From NCBI RefSeq assembly GCF_002920635.1, contig NZ_PQSR01000006.1:86440-150439 (forward strand): a stretch of 64,000 bases of DNA, in the 5' to 3' direction. This DNA comes from Streptomyces sp. Ru72 (GTDB lineage: Bacteria; Actinomycetota; Actinomycetes; Streptomycetales; Streptomycetaceae). Every line of letters begins with the position of its first letter. Within the stretch, counting starts at the first letter, position 1. Positions 1 to 10,249 of this stretch are shown here, one piece after another. Position numbers and translations under genes: made by a program. A model generated the notes under the pieces. It was given only the letters and a program-made list of their open reading frames with translations. It had not been told where the DNA came from and made no database searches.

Positions 1-1
1 C

Positions 2-1132
2 GACATCGACGGCAACGATGTCCGGGTGGCCGCCTCCATCGGCGTGGCCTTCGCCGAGCCGGGCCTCGGCGCCGGGGAGCTCCTGCGCAACGCCGACCTC
101 GCCATGTACCGCGCCAAGGCCGCCGGCAAGGGCCGCGTGGAGCTGTACAGGCCCCAGATGCAGCAGGACGTCGTCCGCAAGGCCGAGCTGGCCACCCGGC
201 TGCGGGCCGCGCTCGACGACGGCGAGTTCACCCTGCTGCACCAACCCGTGGTGTCGCTGGAGGACGGCCGGATCGCGTCCGTCAGCGCCCGGGCACGCTG
301 GCGGTCCTCCCAGGGCGTGCTCTTCACACCCGACGAGTTCCTGCGCGTCCCGGAGGACAGCGACAAGGCCGCCGAGCTGGGCCGCTGGATCCTCGAGGAG
401 GCCGTACGGCAGGCCGCCGAGCGCGCCGCCGACGGGCTCGCCGTACCCGTCGCCGTCCGGGTGAGCGCCCGCCGGCTGCTCGACCGCTCCCTGCCGCTCG
501 GTTCCATCGAGGCCCTGCTCACCCGGCACGGTCTGGCGTCCGGCGCTCTGATGATCGAGCTCTCCGGCATCGATCCCCGCATCTCGCTGGAGGAGCTGGA
601 GCGCAGACTCGGCAACCTCCGGCGGATCGGCGTCCGTATCGCCCTGGACGGCCTCGGCAGCGGCTATGCGGCCATCGTGGCGCTGCGCCGGCTCCCCCTC
701 GACGTCCTCAAGCTGGACCGGAACCTCGTCGAGGGGGTCGTCGAGTCCGCCCGGCTGCACAAGATCACGGGTGGGCTGCTGCGCATCGCCGGCGACCTGG
801 GCCTCACCTCCGTAGCCGACGGGGTGGACCTGCCCGAACAGGTCGTCGCTCTGCGCGCCATGGGCTGCACGCACGGTCAGGGCATGGCATTCTCGGGCGC
901 ACTGGACGAGTACCGGCTTCGCCGGGCGCTCACCGCCGGCCACTACCCGGTGCCGCTCGGCCCGGCGGAACCGGCCTTCGCGGGCGGAGTGAGAGAGCCG
1001 AAGGAGCGCGTCGGTGTGGACGGCGCATGGGGGTCCCCCCGCTCGAGCGAAGCCGAGAGCGGGGGAGGGCGGAGGCCCGAAGGGCTGAGCACGGTCGTGG
1101 CCCCGACACCCACGGGTGCGCCCCGTGGGTGA
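2..1132 (+). CDS. GGDEF/EAL-domain protein, C-terminal part (5' end outside window)
   Basis: The reading frame is open from base 2, so the N terminus lies upstream. The first ~50 residues are the end of a GGDEF (diguanylate cyclase) domain, with the typical tail ASIGVAF...[16 protein letters not shown]. An EAL-type phosphodiesterase domain follows to about base 930. It looks catalytically degenerate: where EAL is expected (after [17 protein letters not shown]) the codons at 284-292 read Ser-Ala-Arg, and the usual DDFG is Asp-Gly-Leu-Gly at 647-658. The family makes or breaks cyclic di-GMP; this EAL domain more likely binds than cleaves it, which is inference. The last ~55 residues are low-complexity, and part of them is encoded by a palindromic repeat (1027-1070). 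It precedes ilvB as in other streptomycetes. Family is confident, activity is not. Confidence 0.85.
   Translation, partial: DIDGNDVRVAASIGVAFAEPGLGAGELLRNADLAMYRAKAAGKGRVELYRPQMQQDVVRKAELATRLRAALDDGEFTLLHQPVVSLEDGRIASVSARARWRSSQGVLFTPDEFLRVPEDSDKAAELGRWILEEAVRQAAERAADGLAVPVAVRVSARRLLDRSLPLGSIEALLTRHGLASGALMIELSGIDPRISLEELERRLGNLRRIGVRIALDGLGSGYAAIVALRRLPLDVLKLDRNLVEGVVESARLHKITGGLLRIAGDLGLTSVADGVDLPEQVVALRAMGCTHGQGMAFSGALDEYRLRRALTAGHYPVPLGPAEPAFAGGVREPKERVGVDGAWGSPRSSEAESGGGRRPEGLSTVVAPTPTGAPRG
1027..1070. repeat. Palindromic GC-rich repeat inside the 3' end of the GGDEF/EAL gene
   Basis: An inverted repeat with arms CCCCCGCTC and GAGAGCGGGGG around a short loop lies in frame in the last part of the coding sequence and encodes residues like [14 protein letters not shown]. 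From memory, near-identical hairpins are scattered through Streptomyces genomes. It is therefore probably a dispersed repeat that extended this protein rather than a terminator. Confidence 0.6.
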
Positions 1133-1183
1133 ACGGGCCATGGGGAGGGTCGCGGGGGCGTGCACCAGTGGCGTGCCTGCCGT

Positions 1184-1217
1184 TTCCGGAGGCGGGACGG
1201 GCCTACGCTCACATAAT
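1184..1217 (+). promoter_or_regulatory. Possible ilvB promoter
   Basis: A -10-like CATAAT at 1212-1217 lies about 57 bases before the leader peptide start. No convincing -35 is visible; TTCCGG at 1184 is too far away at 22 bases. A second candidate is TTGACA at 1238-1243, but it has no good -10. Weak evidence. Confidence 0.25.
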
Positions 1218-1274
1218 GAGACTCCCGTCCCACCCACTTGACAGTGATGCCGTGCCGGGGGGAGGGTCTGTGCC

Positions 1275-1316
1275 ATGCGCACCCGAATTCTCGTACTTGG
1301 ACAGCGCGTCGGCTGA
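1275..1316 (+). CDS. ilvB leader peptide (13 aa)
   Basis: A short ORF reads [13 protein letters not shown] and stops at 1314-1316. It has consecutive Ile-Leu-Val-Leu codons and a further Val, and is preceded by a GGGGGGAGGG ribosome site about 8 bases before the ATG. A Rho-independent terminator follows at 1371-1405, before ilvB. Leader peptides with terminators upstream of ilvB have been predicted in Streptomyces, Mycobacterium and Corynebacterium, and this one fits that pattern. When Ile, Leu or Val is scarce, ribosomes would stall on the control codons and favour an antiterminator; the alternative fold itself was not computed. Confidence 0.85.
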   Translation: MRTRILVLGQRVG

Positions 1317-1370
1317 GCTGGGACCCACCGGGCACGAACCGGAAAACCCAGCGACCACACCCGGCGCGCT

Positions 1371-1405
1371 CCCCTCGCTTGCCTCATGGCACGAGGGGTT
1401 TTTTG
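1371..1405 (+). terminator. ilvB attenuator terminator
   Basis: The stem CCCCTCG (1371-1377) pairs with CGAGGGG (1392-1398), with an inner GCC/GGC pair around loop TCAT, and is followed by six T residues (1399-1404). It lies between the leader peptide and ilvB with no gene end before it, so it acts as an attenuator. Confidence 0.85.
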
Positions 1406-1473
1406 TTGCACAGGCACCAGCCGAACAACGCCCGAACCTCGCCAAAACCCTCAGCATCGAGAAGAGAATGCCG

Positions 1474-3321
1474 ATGACCGAGCAGGCCACCGGGGCCCCT
1501 CACCCGCAGCCGCGGCCCCGATCCGGAGGACAGCAGTCCGCGCCCGAGCACGTCACGGGTGCGCAGTCCCTCATCCGCTCTCTCGAGGAGGTCGGCGCCG
1601 ACACGGTATTCGGCATTCCGGGTGGTGCCATCCTTCCGGCGTACGACCCGCTGATGGACTCCACGCGGGTGCGTCACGTGCTGGTGCGGCACGAGCAGGG
1701 CGCGGGCCACGCGGCCACCGGCTACGCCCAGGCCACCGGCAAGGTCGGCGTCTGCATGGCGACCTCGGGACCCGGGGCCACCAACCTGGTGACCCCGATC
1801 GCGGACGCCCACATGGACTCGGTGCCGCTGGTCGCGATCACCGGCCAGGTCGCCTCCAAGGCGATCGGCACCGACGCCTTCCAGGAGGCGGACATCGTCG
1901 GCATCACGATGCCGATCACCAAGCACAACTTCCTGGTCACCAAGGCGGAGGACATCCCGCGGGTGATCGCGCAGGCGTTCCACATCGCCTCGACCGGCCG
2001 CCCCGGCCCGGTCCTGGTCGACATCGCCAAGGACGCCCTCCAGGCGCGGACCACCTTCTCCTGGCCGCCGGTGATGGACCTGCCCGGCTACCGCCCGGTG
2101 ACCAAGCCGCACGCCAAGCAGATCCGCGAGGCCGCCAAGCTGATCACCTCCGCCAGGCGGCCCGTCCTGTACGTCGGCGGCGGCGTCCTCAAGGCGCAGG
2201 CCACCGCCGAACTGAAGGTCCTCGCGGAGCTGACCGGGGCCCCCGTCACCACCACTTTGATGGCGCTCGGCGCGTTCCCCGACAGCCACCCGCAGCACCT
2301 GGGCATGCCCGGCATGCACGGTTCCGTGGCCGCCGTCACCGCCCTGCAGAAGGCCGATCTGATCGTCGCCCTCGGCGCCCGCTTCGACGACCGCGTCACC
2401 GGCAAGCTGGACAGCTTCGCCCCGTACGCGAAGATCGTCCACGCGGACATCGACCCCGCCGAGATCGGCAAGAACCGCGCCGCCGACGTGCCGATCGTCG
2501 GGGACGCACGTGAGGTCATCGCCGACCTGATCCAGGCCGTGCAGAGGGAGCACAGCGAGGGCCACCAGGGTGACTACACCGCCTGGTGGAACGACCTGAA
2601 CCGCTGGCGCGAGACCTACCCGCTCGGCTACGACCTGCCCGAGAACGGCACGCTCTCCCCGCAGCAGGTCATCGAGCGCATCGGGCAGCTCGCGCCGCAG
2701 GGCACGATCTTCGCCGCGGGCGTCGGCCAGCACCAGATGTGGGCCGCGCACTTCATCCAGTACGAGAAGCCCGCGACCTGGCTGAACTCCGGCGGCGCCG
2801 GAACCATGGGCTACGCCGTCCCGGCCGCGATGGGCGCGAAGGCCGGCGCCCCGGACCGTACGGTCTGGGCGATCGACGGCGACGGCTGCTTCCAGATGAC
2901 CAATCAGGAGCTGACCACCTGCGCCCTGAACAACATCCCGATCAAGGTCGCCATCATCAACAACGGCGCCCTCGGGATGGTCCGCCAGTGGCAGACCCTC
3001 TTCTACAACCAGCGGTACTCCAACACGGTGCTGCACTCCGGCCCCGAGGACGTCGACCCGGCGGCCAGGGGAACCCGCGTCCCCGACTTCGTGAAGCTGT
3101 CGGAGGCCATGGGCTGCTACGCCATCCGCTGCGAGTCCCCGGACGACCTGGACAAGGTCATCGAAGAGGCGAACTCCATCAACGACCGCCCCGTCGTCGT
3201 CGACTTCATCGTCCACGAGGACGCGATGGTGTGGCCGATGGTCGCCGCCGGCACCTCCAACGACGAGATCATGGCCGCCCGGGACGTCCGCCCCGACTTC
3301 GGCGACAACGAGGACGACTGA
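1474..3321 (+). CDS. ilvB: Acetolactate synthase, large (catalytic) subunit
   Basis: The 615-aa ThDP enzyme condenses two pyruvates to acetolactate (Val/Leu) or pyruvate with 2-ketobutyrate to acetohydroxybutyrate (Ile), the first common step of branched-chain synthesis. Visible features are the cofactor-activating Glu in HEQGAGH (about residue 74), a central FAD/FeS-type domain, and the C-terminal ThDP motif GDG (469-471) ending in NN of VAIINN. ATG 1474 is chosen because GAAGAG at 1461-1466 lies about 7 bases before it; an in-frame ATG at 1468 is too close to that site, and the open frame continues upstream through the leader region. ilvN follows 21 bases later and ilvC after that, forming the ilvBNC operon. 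Expression is probably controlled by the upstream attenuator. Confidence 0.97.
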   Translation: MTEQATGAPHPQPRPRSGGQQSAPEHVTGAQSLIRSLEEVGADTVFGIPGGAILPAYDPLMDSTRVRHVLVRHEQGAGHAATGYAQATGKVGVCMATSGPGATNLVTPIADAHMDSVPLVAITGQVASKAIGTDAFQEADIVGITMPITKHNFLVTKAEDIPRVIAQAFHIASTGRPGPVLVDIAKDALQARTTFSWPPVMDLPGYRPVTKPHAKQIREAAKLITSARRPVLYVGGGVLKAQATAELKVLAELTGAPVTTTLMALGAFPDSHPQHLGMPGMHGSVAAVTALQKADLIVALGARFDDRVTGKLDSFAPYAKIVHADIDPAEIGKNRAADVPIVGDAREVIADLIQAVQREHSEGHQGDYTAWWNDLNRWRETYPLGYDLPENGTLSPQQVIERIGQLAPQGTIFAAGVGQHQMWAAHFIQYEKPATWLNSGGAGTMGYAVPAAMGAKAGAPDRTVWAIDGDGCFQMTNQELTTCALNNIPIKVAIINNGALGMVRQWQTLFYNQRYSNTVLHSGPEDVDPAARGTRVPDFVKLSEAMGCYAIRCESPDDLDKVIEEANSINDRPVVVDFIVHEDAMVWPMVAAGTSNDEIMAARDVRPDFGDNEDD

Positions 3322-3342
3322 GAGAGAGCTGAGTCGAGAACC

Positions 3343-4987
<1,645 letters not shown>

Positions 4988-4994
4988 CCTCTGA

Positions 4995-5036
4995 TGCGGC
5001 GGTGCCCTTTGCCGGGGGCGCCGCCGCATTATTCTT
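4995..5036 (+). terminator. Terminator after ilvC
   Basis: A 12-bp stem TGCGGCGGTGCC (4995-5006) pairs with GGCGCCGCCGCA (5017-5028) with one wobble and is followed by a T-rich stretch (TTATTCTTGTT). It ends the ilvBNC unit before serA. Confidence 0.75.
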
Positions 5037-5228
5037 GTTGTCCACACCGGCCAGCCACGTCCGGGTGATCCTTCCGCGCAGGCGCAATACGCCCCTCGCC
5101 GCGCCACTAGACTGCTGCACAACAATCGCGTCAGGCCCACAGCGTCGTGCGTCTTCCACGCGGCAAGCACCCCTCCACCGCCAGCGGCCGTCGGGACGGC
5201 CGTCCGCATTGGACATGTGAGGACTCAC

Positions 5229-6818
5229 GTGAGCTCGAAACCCGTCGTACTCATCGCTGAAGAGCTGTCGCCCGCGACCGTCGACGCCCTCGGCCCCGAC
5301 TTCGAGATCCGCCACTGCAACGGCGCCGACCGGGCGGAGCTGCTGCCCGCGATCGCCGACGTCGACGCCATCCTGATCCGCTCCGCGACGAAGGTCGACG
5401 CCGAGGCCATCGCCGCGGCGAAGAAGCTGAAGGTCGTCGCGCGGGCCGGCGTCGGCCTGGACAACGTGGACGTCTCCGCCGCCACCAAGGCCGGCGTGAT
5501 GGTCGTCAACGCCCCCACCTCGAACATCGTGACCGCGGCCGAACTGGCCTGCGGTCTGATCATTTCCACCGCCCGCAACATCCCGCAGGCCAACGCGGCG
5601 CTGAAGAACGGCGAGTGGAAGCGCAGCAAGTACACCGGCGTCGAGCTCGCCGAGAAGACCCTCGGCGTCGTCGGCCTCGGCCGCATCGGCGCGCTGGTCG
5701 CCCAGCGCATGTCCGCGTTCGGCATGAAGGTCGTCGCCTACGACCCCTACGTCCAGCCTGCCCGGGCCGCGCAGATGGGCGTGAAGGTGCTGTCCCTGGA
5801 CGAGCTGCTCGAGGTCGCCGACTTCATCACCGTCCACCTGCCGAAGACCCCCGAGACGCTCGGCCTGATCGGCTCCGAGGCGCTGCACAAGGTCAAGCCG
5901 AGTGTGCGCGTCATCAACGCCGCGCGCGGCGGGATCGTCGACGAGGAGGCGCTGTACTCGGCGCTCAAGGAGGGCCGCGTCGCCGGTGCCGGCCTCGACG
6001 TGTACGCGAAGGAGCCGTGCACGGACTCCCCGCTGTTCGAGCTCGACCAGGTCGTCTGCACCCCGCACCTCGGCGCCTCCACCGACGAGGCGCAGGAGAA
6101 GGCGGGCATCGCGGTCGCCAGGTCGGTGCGCCTGGCGCTCGCCGGCGAGCTGGTGCCGGACGCGGTGAACGTCCAGGGCGGTGTCATCGCCGAGGACGTC
6201 AAGCCGGGTCTGCCGCTCGCCGAGAAGCTCGGCCGCATCTTCACCGCGCTCGCGGGCGAGGTCGCGGTCCGGCTCGACGTCGAGGTGTACGGCGAGATCA
6301 CCCAGCACGACGTCAAGGTGCTCGAACTGTCCGCGCTCAAGGGCGTGTTCGAGGACGTCGTGGACGAGACGGTGTCGTACGTGAACGCCCCGCTGTTCGC
6401 TCAGGAGCGCGGTGTCGAGGTGCGCCTGACCACCAGCTCGGAGGCCACTGACCACCGCAACGTGGTCACCGTCCGCGGCACGCTCGCCGACGGCGAGGAG
6501 GTCTCGGTGTCCGGCACGCTGGCCGGCCCGAAGCACCACCAGAAGATCGTGGCGGTGGGCGACTACGACGTGGACCTGTCGCTCGCCGACCACATGATCG
6601 TGCTCCGCTACACCGACCGTCCCGGTGTGGTCGGCACCGTCGGCCGCATCCTCGGCGAGGCCGGCATCAACATCGCGGGCATGCAGGTGGCCCGTGACAT
6701 CGCCGGCGGCGAGGCCCTCGCGGTCCTCACGGTCGACGACACGGTGCCGCAGAACGTGCTGACGGAGGTCGCGGAGGAGATCGGCGCGACGTCCGCCCGC
6801 TCGGTGAACCTGGTCTGA
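5229..6818 (+). CDS. serA: D-3-phosphoglycerate dehydrogenase
   Basis: The 529-aa enzyme oxidises 3-phosphoglycerate to 3-phosphohydroxypyruvate, the first step of serine synthesis. It is the long actinobacterial form: a substrate/NAD domain with GLGRIG at about 149-154, the catalytic region with NAARGGIVDEEAL and the His of TPHLGASTDEA, then the intervening (ASB) domain, and a C-terminal ACT domain (VLRYTDRPGVVGTVGRILGEAG) for serine feedback. GTG 5229 is chosen because GAGG lies 7 bases upstream. A 240-bp gap with a terminator separates it from ilvC, so it is probably transcribed separately. Confidence 0.96.
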   Translation: MSSKPVVLIAEELSPATVDALGPDFEIRHCNGADRAELLPAIADVDAILIRSATKVDAEAIAAAKKLKVVARAGVGLDNVDVSAATKAGVMVVNAPTSNIVTAAELACGLIISTARNIPQANAALKNGEWKRSKYTGVELAEKTLGVVGLGRIGALVAQRMSAFGMKVVAYDPYVQPARAAQMGVKVLSLDELLEVADFITVHLPKTPETLGLIGSEALHKVKPSVRVINAARGGIVDEEALYSALKEGRVAGAGLDVYAKEPCTDSPLFELDQVVCTPHLGASTDEAQEKAGIAVARSVRLALAGELVPDAVNVQGGVIAEDVKPGLPLAEKLGRIFTALAGEVAVRLDVEVYGEITQHDVKVLELSALKGVFEDVVDETVSYVNAPLFAQERGVEVRLTTSSEATDHRNVVTVRGTLADGEEVSVSGTLAGPKHHQKIVAVGDYDVDLSLADHMIVLRYTDRPGVVGTVGRILGEAGINIAGMQVARDIAGGEALAVLTVDDTVPQNVLTEVAEEIGATSARSVNLV

Positions 6819-6835
6819 CAGCCGTACGCACGAAA

Positions 6836-6873
6836 GCCGGGGCCCGGCCACCTCAGGGTGGCCGGGCCCCGGC
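6836..6873. terminator. Bidirectional terminator serA / MFS gene
   Basis: A perfect 17-bp inverted repeat (6836-6852 with 6857-6873, loop TCAG) lies between two convergent genes. Confidence 0.8.
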
Positions 6874-6888
6874 TCGTTTCCCGATCCG

Positions 6889-8433
6889 TCACTCCCCGGT
6901 GTCACGCACGTGGATCCGGCGCAGGCTCGTCGTCGCCAGTGCCGCCGCCCCCGCCAGGACCACCGCCCCGGCGATCGCGGCCCCGTGCATCCCGCTGGTG
7001 AACGCCTCCCGCGCCGCGGCCAGCAGTTCCGCTCCCGCCCGGCCCGGCATCCCGTGGGCCACCGCGAGCGCGCCGCCCAGCGTTTCGCGGGCCGGGGACG
7101 GGGCGGAGGCCGGGATCTCGTGGCGGTAGACCGCCGTACCGATCGAGCCCAGGACCGCCATCCCCAGTGCGCCGCCGAACTCCGCGCCGGTCTCCAGGAG
7201 GGAGGACGCGGAGCCCGCCCGCTCGACCGGGGCCGCGCTCATCGCGAGATCCGTCATCTGGGAGATGGCGATGACGATCCCGGAGGCGAGGACGCCGCAG
7301 GCCGCGAGCACCAGCCAGAGGGAGTCGGTGCCGGCGAGGACGAGCATTCCGTAGCCGGCCGCGGCGATGGTGAACCCGGTCGTGACGACGTAGGCGCGGT
7401 TGACGCCCTTCTGCACCAGCCGGGTGGCGATCGGCGCCGCCATGCCGATCGGCACGGAGGGGAGCAGCGCCCACAGCGCCGCCTCCATCGCGCTCTTGCC
7501 GAGCACCGACTGCAGGTACTGCGTGGTGAAGAAGGCCGAGCCCATCATCCCGAAGGACGAGATCAGGTTGAGGACCACCGCGGGAGCGAAGCCCCGGCCC
7601 CGGAACAGGGCGGGGGAGATCATCGGTGAGGCCGCGGTGCGCTGACGGTGCACGAACAGTGCCGCGAACAGCAGGCCCACCGTCACCGCCAGCACGTACT
7701 GGACGTGCCATCCCTCGGCCGGTATCTCCTTCAGGCCGTAGATCACCGGCAGGACCGCCGCCATCGACAGCGGCACGCTGAGCAGGTCGAAGCGGCCGGG
7801 CTCCGGGTTCTTCGACTCGGGGAGCAGGAACGGACCGAGGATGAGCAGCAGGACCATCGCGGGAAGGTTCACCAGGAAGACCGAGCCCCACCAGAAGTAC
7901 TCGACGAGGACGCCGCTCATCACGGAGCCGAGCGCGACGCCGGCCGTCATGACGCCGGACCACAGGCCGATCGCCTTCGCGCGCTGACCGGGGTCGGTGA
8001 ACATCGTGCGGATCAGGGCCATCGTCGCCGGCATGAGGGTGGCGCCGCCGATGCCGAGCACGGCACGGGCCGCGATCAGGGTCTCGGCGCTGTCGGCGTA
8101 GGCCGCCAGCAGTGAGGCGCCCCCGAAGGCGGTGGCCCCGAGGAGCAGCAGCCTGCGGCGGCCGATGCGGTCGCCGAGCGAGCCCATCGTCATCAGCAGC
8201 CCGGCGAGCACGAAGGCGTAGATGTCGAAGATCCACAGCTGCTGGGCGGCGCTCGGCTCCAGGTCCGCGCTGATCGCGGGGATCGCGAAGTAGAGGACCG
8301 AGACGTCCATCGAGACCAGCAGCAGCGGAAGCATCAGGACGCCCAGGGCGGTCCATTCACGGCGGCCGGCACGCGGTCCGGCGGGCGGTCCGGCGGGCGG
8401 TGCGGTCGTGGTCGTGCTCGTCGGGTTCGTCAT
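6889..8433 (-). CDS. DHA2-family (EmrB/QacA) MFS efflux transporter
   Basis: A 514-aa membrane protein of the drug:H+ antiporter-2 type with about 14 hydrophobic segments. After a short cytoplasmic N terminus it has a first helix containing LLLVSMDVSVLYFAIPAI (the family D1-like motif). Next comes the MFS motif A, GSLGDRIGRRRLLLLG, and then the antiporter motif region VLGIGGATLMPATMALI. It probably exports a hydrophobic drug or metabolite. It is divergent from the TetR gene at 8531, which is likely its repressor, with direct repeats in the shared gap. The substrate cannot be predicted. Confidence 0.9.
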   Translation of the reverse strand: MTNPTSTTTTAPPAGPPAGPRAGRREWTALGVLMLPLLLVSMDVSVLYFAIPAISADLEPSAAQQLWIFDIYAFVLAGLLMTMGSLGDRIGRRRLLLLGATAFGGASLLAAYADSAETLIAARAVLGIGGATLMPATMALIRTMFTDPGQRAKAIGLWSGVMTAGVALGSVMSGVLVEYFWWGSVFLVNLPAMVLLLILGPFLLPESKNPEPGRFDLLSVPLSMAAVLPVIYGLKEIPAEGWHVQYVLAVTVGLLFAALFVHRQRTAASPMISPALFRGRGFAPAVVLNLISSFGMMGSAFFTTQYLQSVLGKSAMEAALWALLPSVPIGMAAPIATRLVQKGVNRAYVVTTGFTIAAAGYGMLVLAGTDSLWLVLAACGVLASGIVIAISQMTDLAMSAAPVERAGSASSLLETGAEFGGALGMAVLGSIGTAVYRHEIPASAPSPARETLGGALAVAHGMPGRAGAELLAAAREAFTSGMHGAAIAGAVVLAGAAALATTSLRRIHVRDTGE

Positions 8434-8463
8434 GCCAGGAACTGTACGAGCGTCTTAAACGCA

Positions 8464-8505
8464 TGTCTAGTACGGCTGTATAAATCGCTTGTCTAGGACG
8501 GTTGT
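8464..8505. promoter_or_regulatory. Candidate TetR operator: two direct repeats
   Basis: TGTCTAGTACGGCTGT (8464-8479) and TGTCTAGGACGGTTGT (8490-8505) match at 14 of 16 positions with a 26-bp period. They lie in the 97-bp gap between the divergent MFS and TetR genes, where an autoregulated TetR would bind. Confidence 0.5.
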
Positions 8506-8530
8506 CTGCATCGCGGTAGGGTCGGTGGGC

Positions 8531-9121
8531 ATGGGACATCGTGAGGATCTGCTCGAGGGCGCCAAGCGCTGCCTTCTTCAGAAGGGCTTCCTGCGCACGA
8601 CGGCGCGCGACATCGTCAAGGAGTCCGGGACCAACCTGGCGTCGATCGGCTACCACTACGGATCGAAGGACGCGCTGTTGGTGGAGGCATATGTCTCGCT
8701 GATCCAGGGGACAGGGCACCGGTTCGACCCCGGCGGGGAGGCGCAGCAGGCGATGTCCGAGCCCCCCGGGTCGTTGGAGCGCTTCCACAAGGTCTGGGCG
8801 AACATCATCCGCGCGCTGCCCGAGTCACGAGCCATCTTCCTGCTGAGCTTCGAGCTGATCCTCCAGGGCGACCGGCTTCCCGAGGTGCGCAGGCTGATGA
8901 TCGAGGCGGAGGGACAGGGCCGCTCCGGGCTCCTGCCGCTGTTCAGCGACATCCCGGAAGCGGATCTCGACAAGGAGACGGTCGAAACCGAGGGCCGCTT
9001 CTACCAGACCCTTCTCCAAGGGCTCATGGTGCAGTGGCTCTTCAACCCGGAGACGGCGACCGACGCCGACCAGCTCACCGAGGGGCTGCGCCGCGTCATC
9101 GCGGGGGCCGCGCAGAGCTGA
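8531..9121 (+). CDS. TetR-family transcriptional regulator
   Basis: A 196-aa regulator. The N-terminal helix-turn-helix is clear: GAKRCLLQKGFLRTTARDIV, then GTNLASIGYHYGSKDALL, the classic TetR recognition helix. The C-terminal ligand domain is variable. ATG 8531 starts the protein just before the first helix; upstream in-frame starts would add residues that overlap the operator. It is divergent from a DHA2 efflux pump, so it most likely represses that gene and itself and is released by the pump's substrate (inference from context). Confidence 0.88.
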   Translation: MGHREDLLEGAKRCLLQKGFLRTTARDIVKESGTNLASIGYHYGSKDALLVEAYVSLIQGTGHRFDPGGEAQQAMSEPPGSLERFHKVWANIIRALPESRAIFLLSFELILQGDRLPEVRRLMIEAEGQGRSGLLPLFSDIPEADLDKETVETEGRFYQTLLQGLMVQWLFNPETATDADQLTEGLRRVIAGAAQS

Positions 9122-9129
9122 CGCGTCCG

Positions 9130-10155
9130 TCAGCGGGAGGTCAGGACCATCCGGAAGCGGGCGGCGCCGGACAGCATCTTCTGGTACGCCTCGCCCGCCT
9201 GGTCCAGGGGTACGGTCTCGACCACCGGGCGGATCCCGTGCAGGGCACTGAACGCCATCGTGTCCTGCACGTCCTGCGCGGTGCCCGACGGGTGCCCGCG
9301 GACGACCCTGCCGCCCATGATCAGCTGGACCGGGGTGATCCCCATGGGATCGGGAGACGCGCCGATGACGACCAGCTCGCCGCGGTGCGACAGCCCGTCC
9401 ACGGTCGCCGTGATGGCCTCGGCGTTGCCGGCGGTGGCAAGGACGACCTTGGCGCCGCCGAGGGACTGCAACGCGTCCGCGACAGAGGTGTCCGCCGTGC
9501 TGTCGACGTAGTGATGGGCGCCGAGTCGCTTGGCGAGGTCGGCCTTCTCGGCCCCGCGCGCGATCGCCACCGTCTCGAAGCCCATGGCGGCCGCGTACTG
9601 CACCCCCAGATGGCCGAGCCCGCCGATGCCGAGCACGGCCACCAGGTCGCCCGGCCGGGCGGAGCTGCGCCGCAGCCCGTGGAAGGTGGTCACCCCCGCG
9701 CAGGCCATGGGCCCGGCGTCGGTCGCCGCCAGTGCGTCGGGGATACGGGCCAGGGCGTCGGCCGGCGCGATCACCGCCTCGGCGAAGCCACCGTCGTACG
9801 CCCATCCGGGCACCTTCAGGTTCTGGCACACGACGAAGTCGCCCTGCCGGCACGGCGTGCAGTGGCCGCAGCTGCCACCGAACCAGCCCACCGCCACCCG
9901 GTCGCCCACCTGCCAGCCCCGCTCCCGCACTCCCTCGCCGAGCTCCTCGACGCGCCCGGCGATCTCATGCCCGGGCACCACCGGAAAGGTGACCCCCGGC
10001 AGCCCGGCGTTCACGAAGAAGGCGTCGCTGTGGCAGATCCCGCACGCCTCCACGGCCACCCGCACATGGCCGGGACCAGGCTGCGGCACCTCACGCTCGA
10101 CGACCTCGAACGGACCGCCGGCGGCGGCCACCTGCGCGACTCGATACGTACTCAT
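9130..10155 (-). CDS. Zinc-dependent alcohol dehydrogenase (MDR superfamily)
   Basis: A 341-aa medium-chain dehydrogenase. Catalytic zinc ligands are in CGICHSD and GHEIAG. The structural-zinc loop has the four-Cys pattern CGHC-x2-C-x7-C. The NAD(P) Rossmann motif is GIGGLGHLGVQYA. It resembles the AdhP/propanol-preferring group, which oxidises primary alcohols or reduces aldehydes. It converges with the TetR gene (8 bases between stops). It lies next to a regulator and proline catabolism genes, but no functional link is evident. Confidence 0.9.
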   Translation of the reverse strand: MSTYRVAQVAAAGGPFEVVEREVPQPGPGHVRVAVEACGICHSDAFFVNAGLPGVTFPVVPGHEIAGRVEELGEGVRERGWQVGDRVAVGWFGGSCGHCTPCRQGDFVVCQNLKVPGWAYDGGFAEAVIAPADALARIPDALAATDAGPMACAGVTTFHGLRRSSARPGDLVAVLGIGGLGHLGVQYAAAMGFETVAIARGAEKADLAKRLGAHHYVDSTADTSVADALQSLGGAKVVLATAGNAEAITATVDGLSHRGELVVIGASPDPMGITPVQLIMGGRVVRGHPSGTAQDVQDTMAFSALHGIRPVVETVPLDQAGEAYQKMLSGAARFRMVLTSR

Positions 10156-10249
10156 GGGCTCTCCCCGGGAACGGGTACGGCTGCCCCCGCTACCCAGCAG
10201 ACCAGTTTCGGCCCGATCCCGCGCGCCGAAGGGCCATGGGGGACACGTC

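Noticed and set aside
1238..1243. TTGACA as the ilvB -35 box
   Set aside because: No -10 match 16-19 bases downstream; it would also start transcription inside or after the leader peptide.
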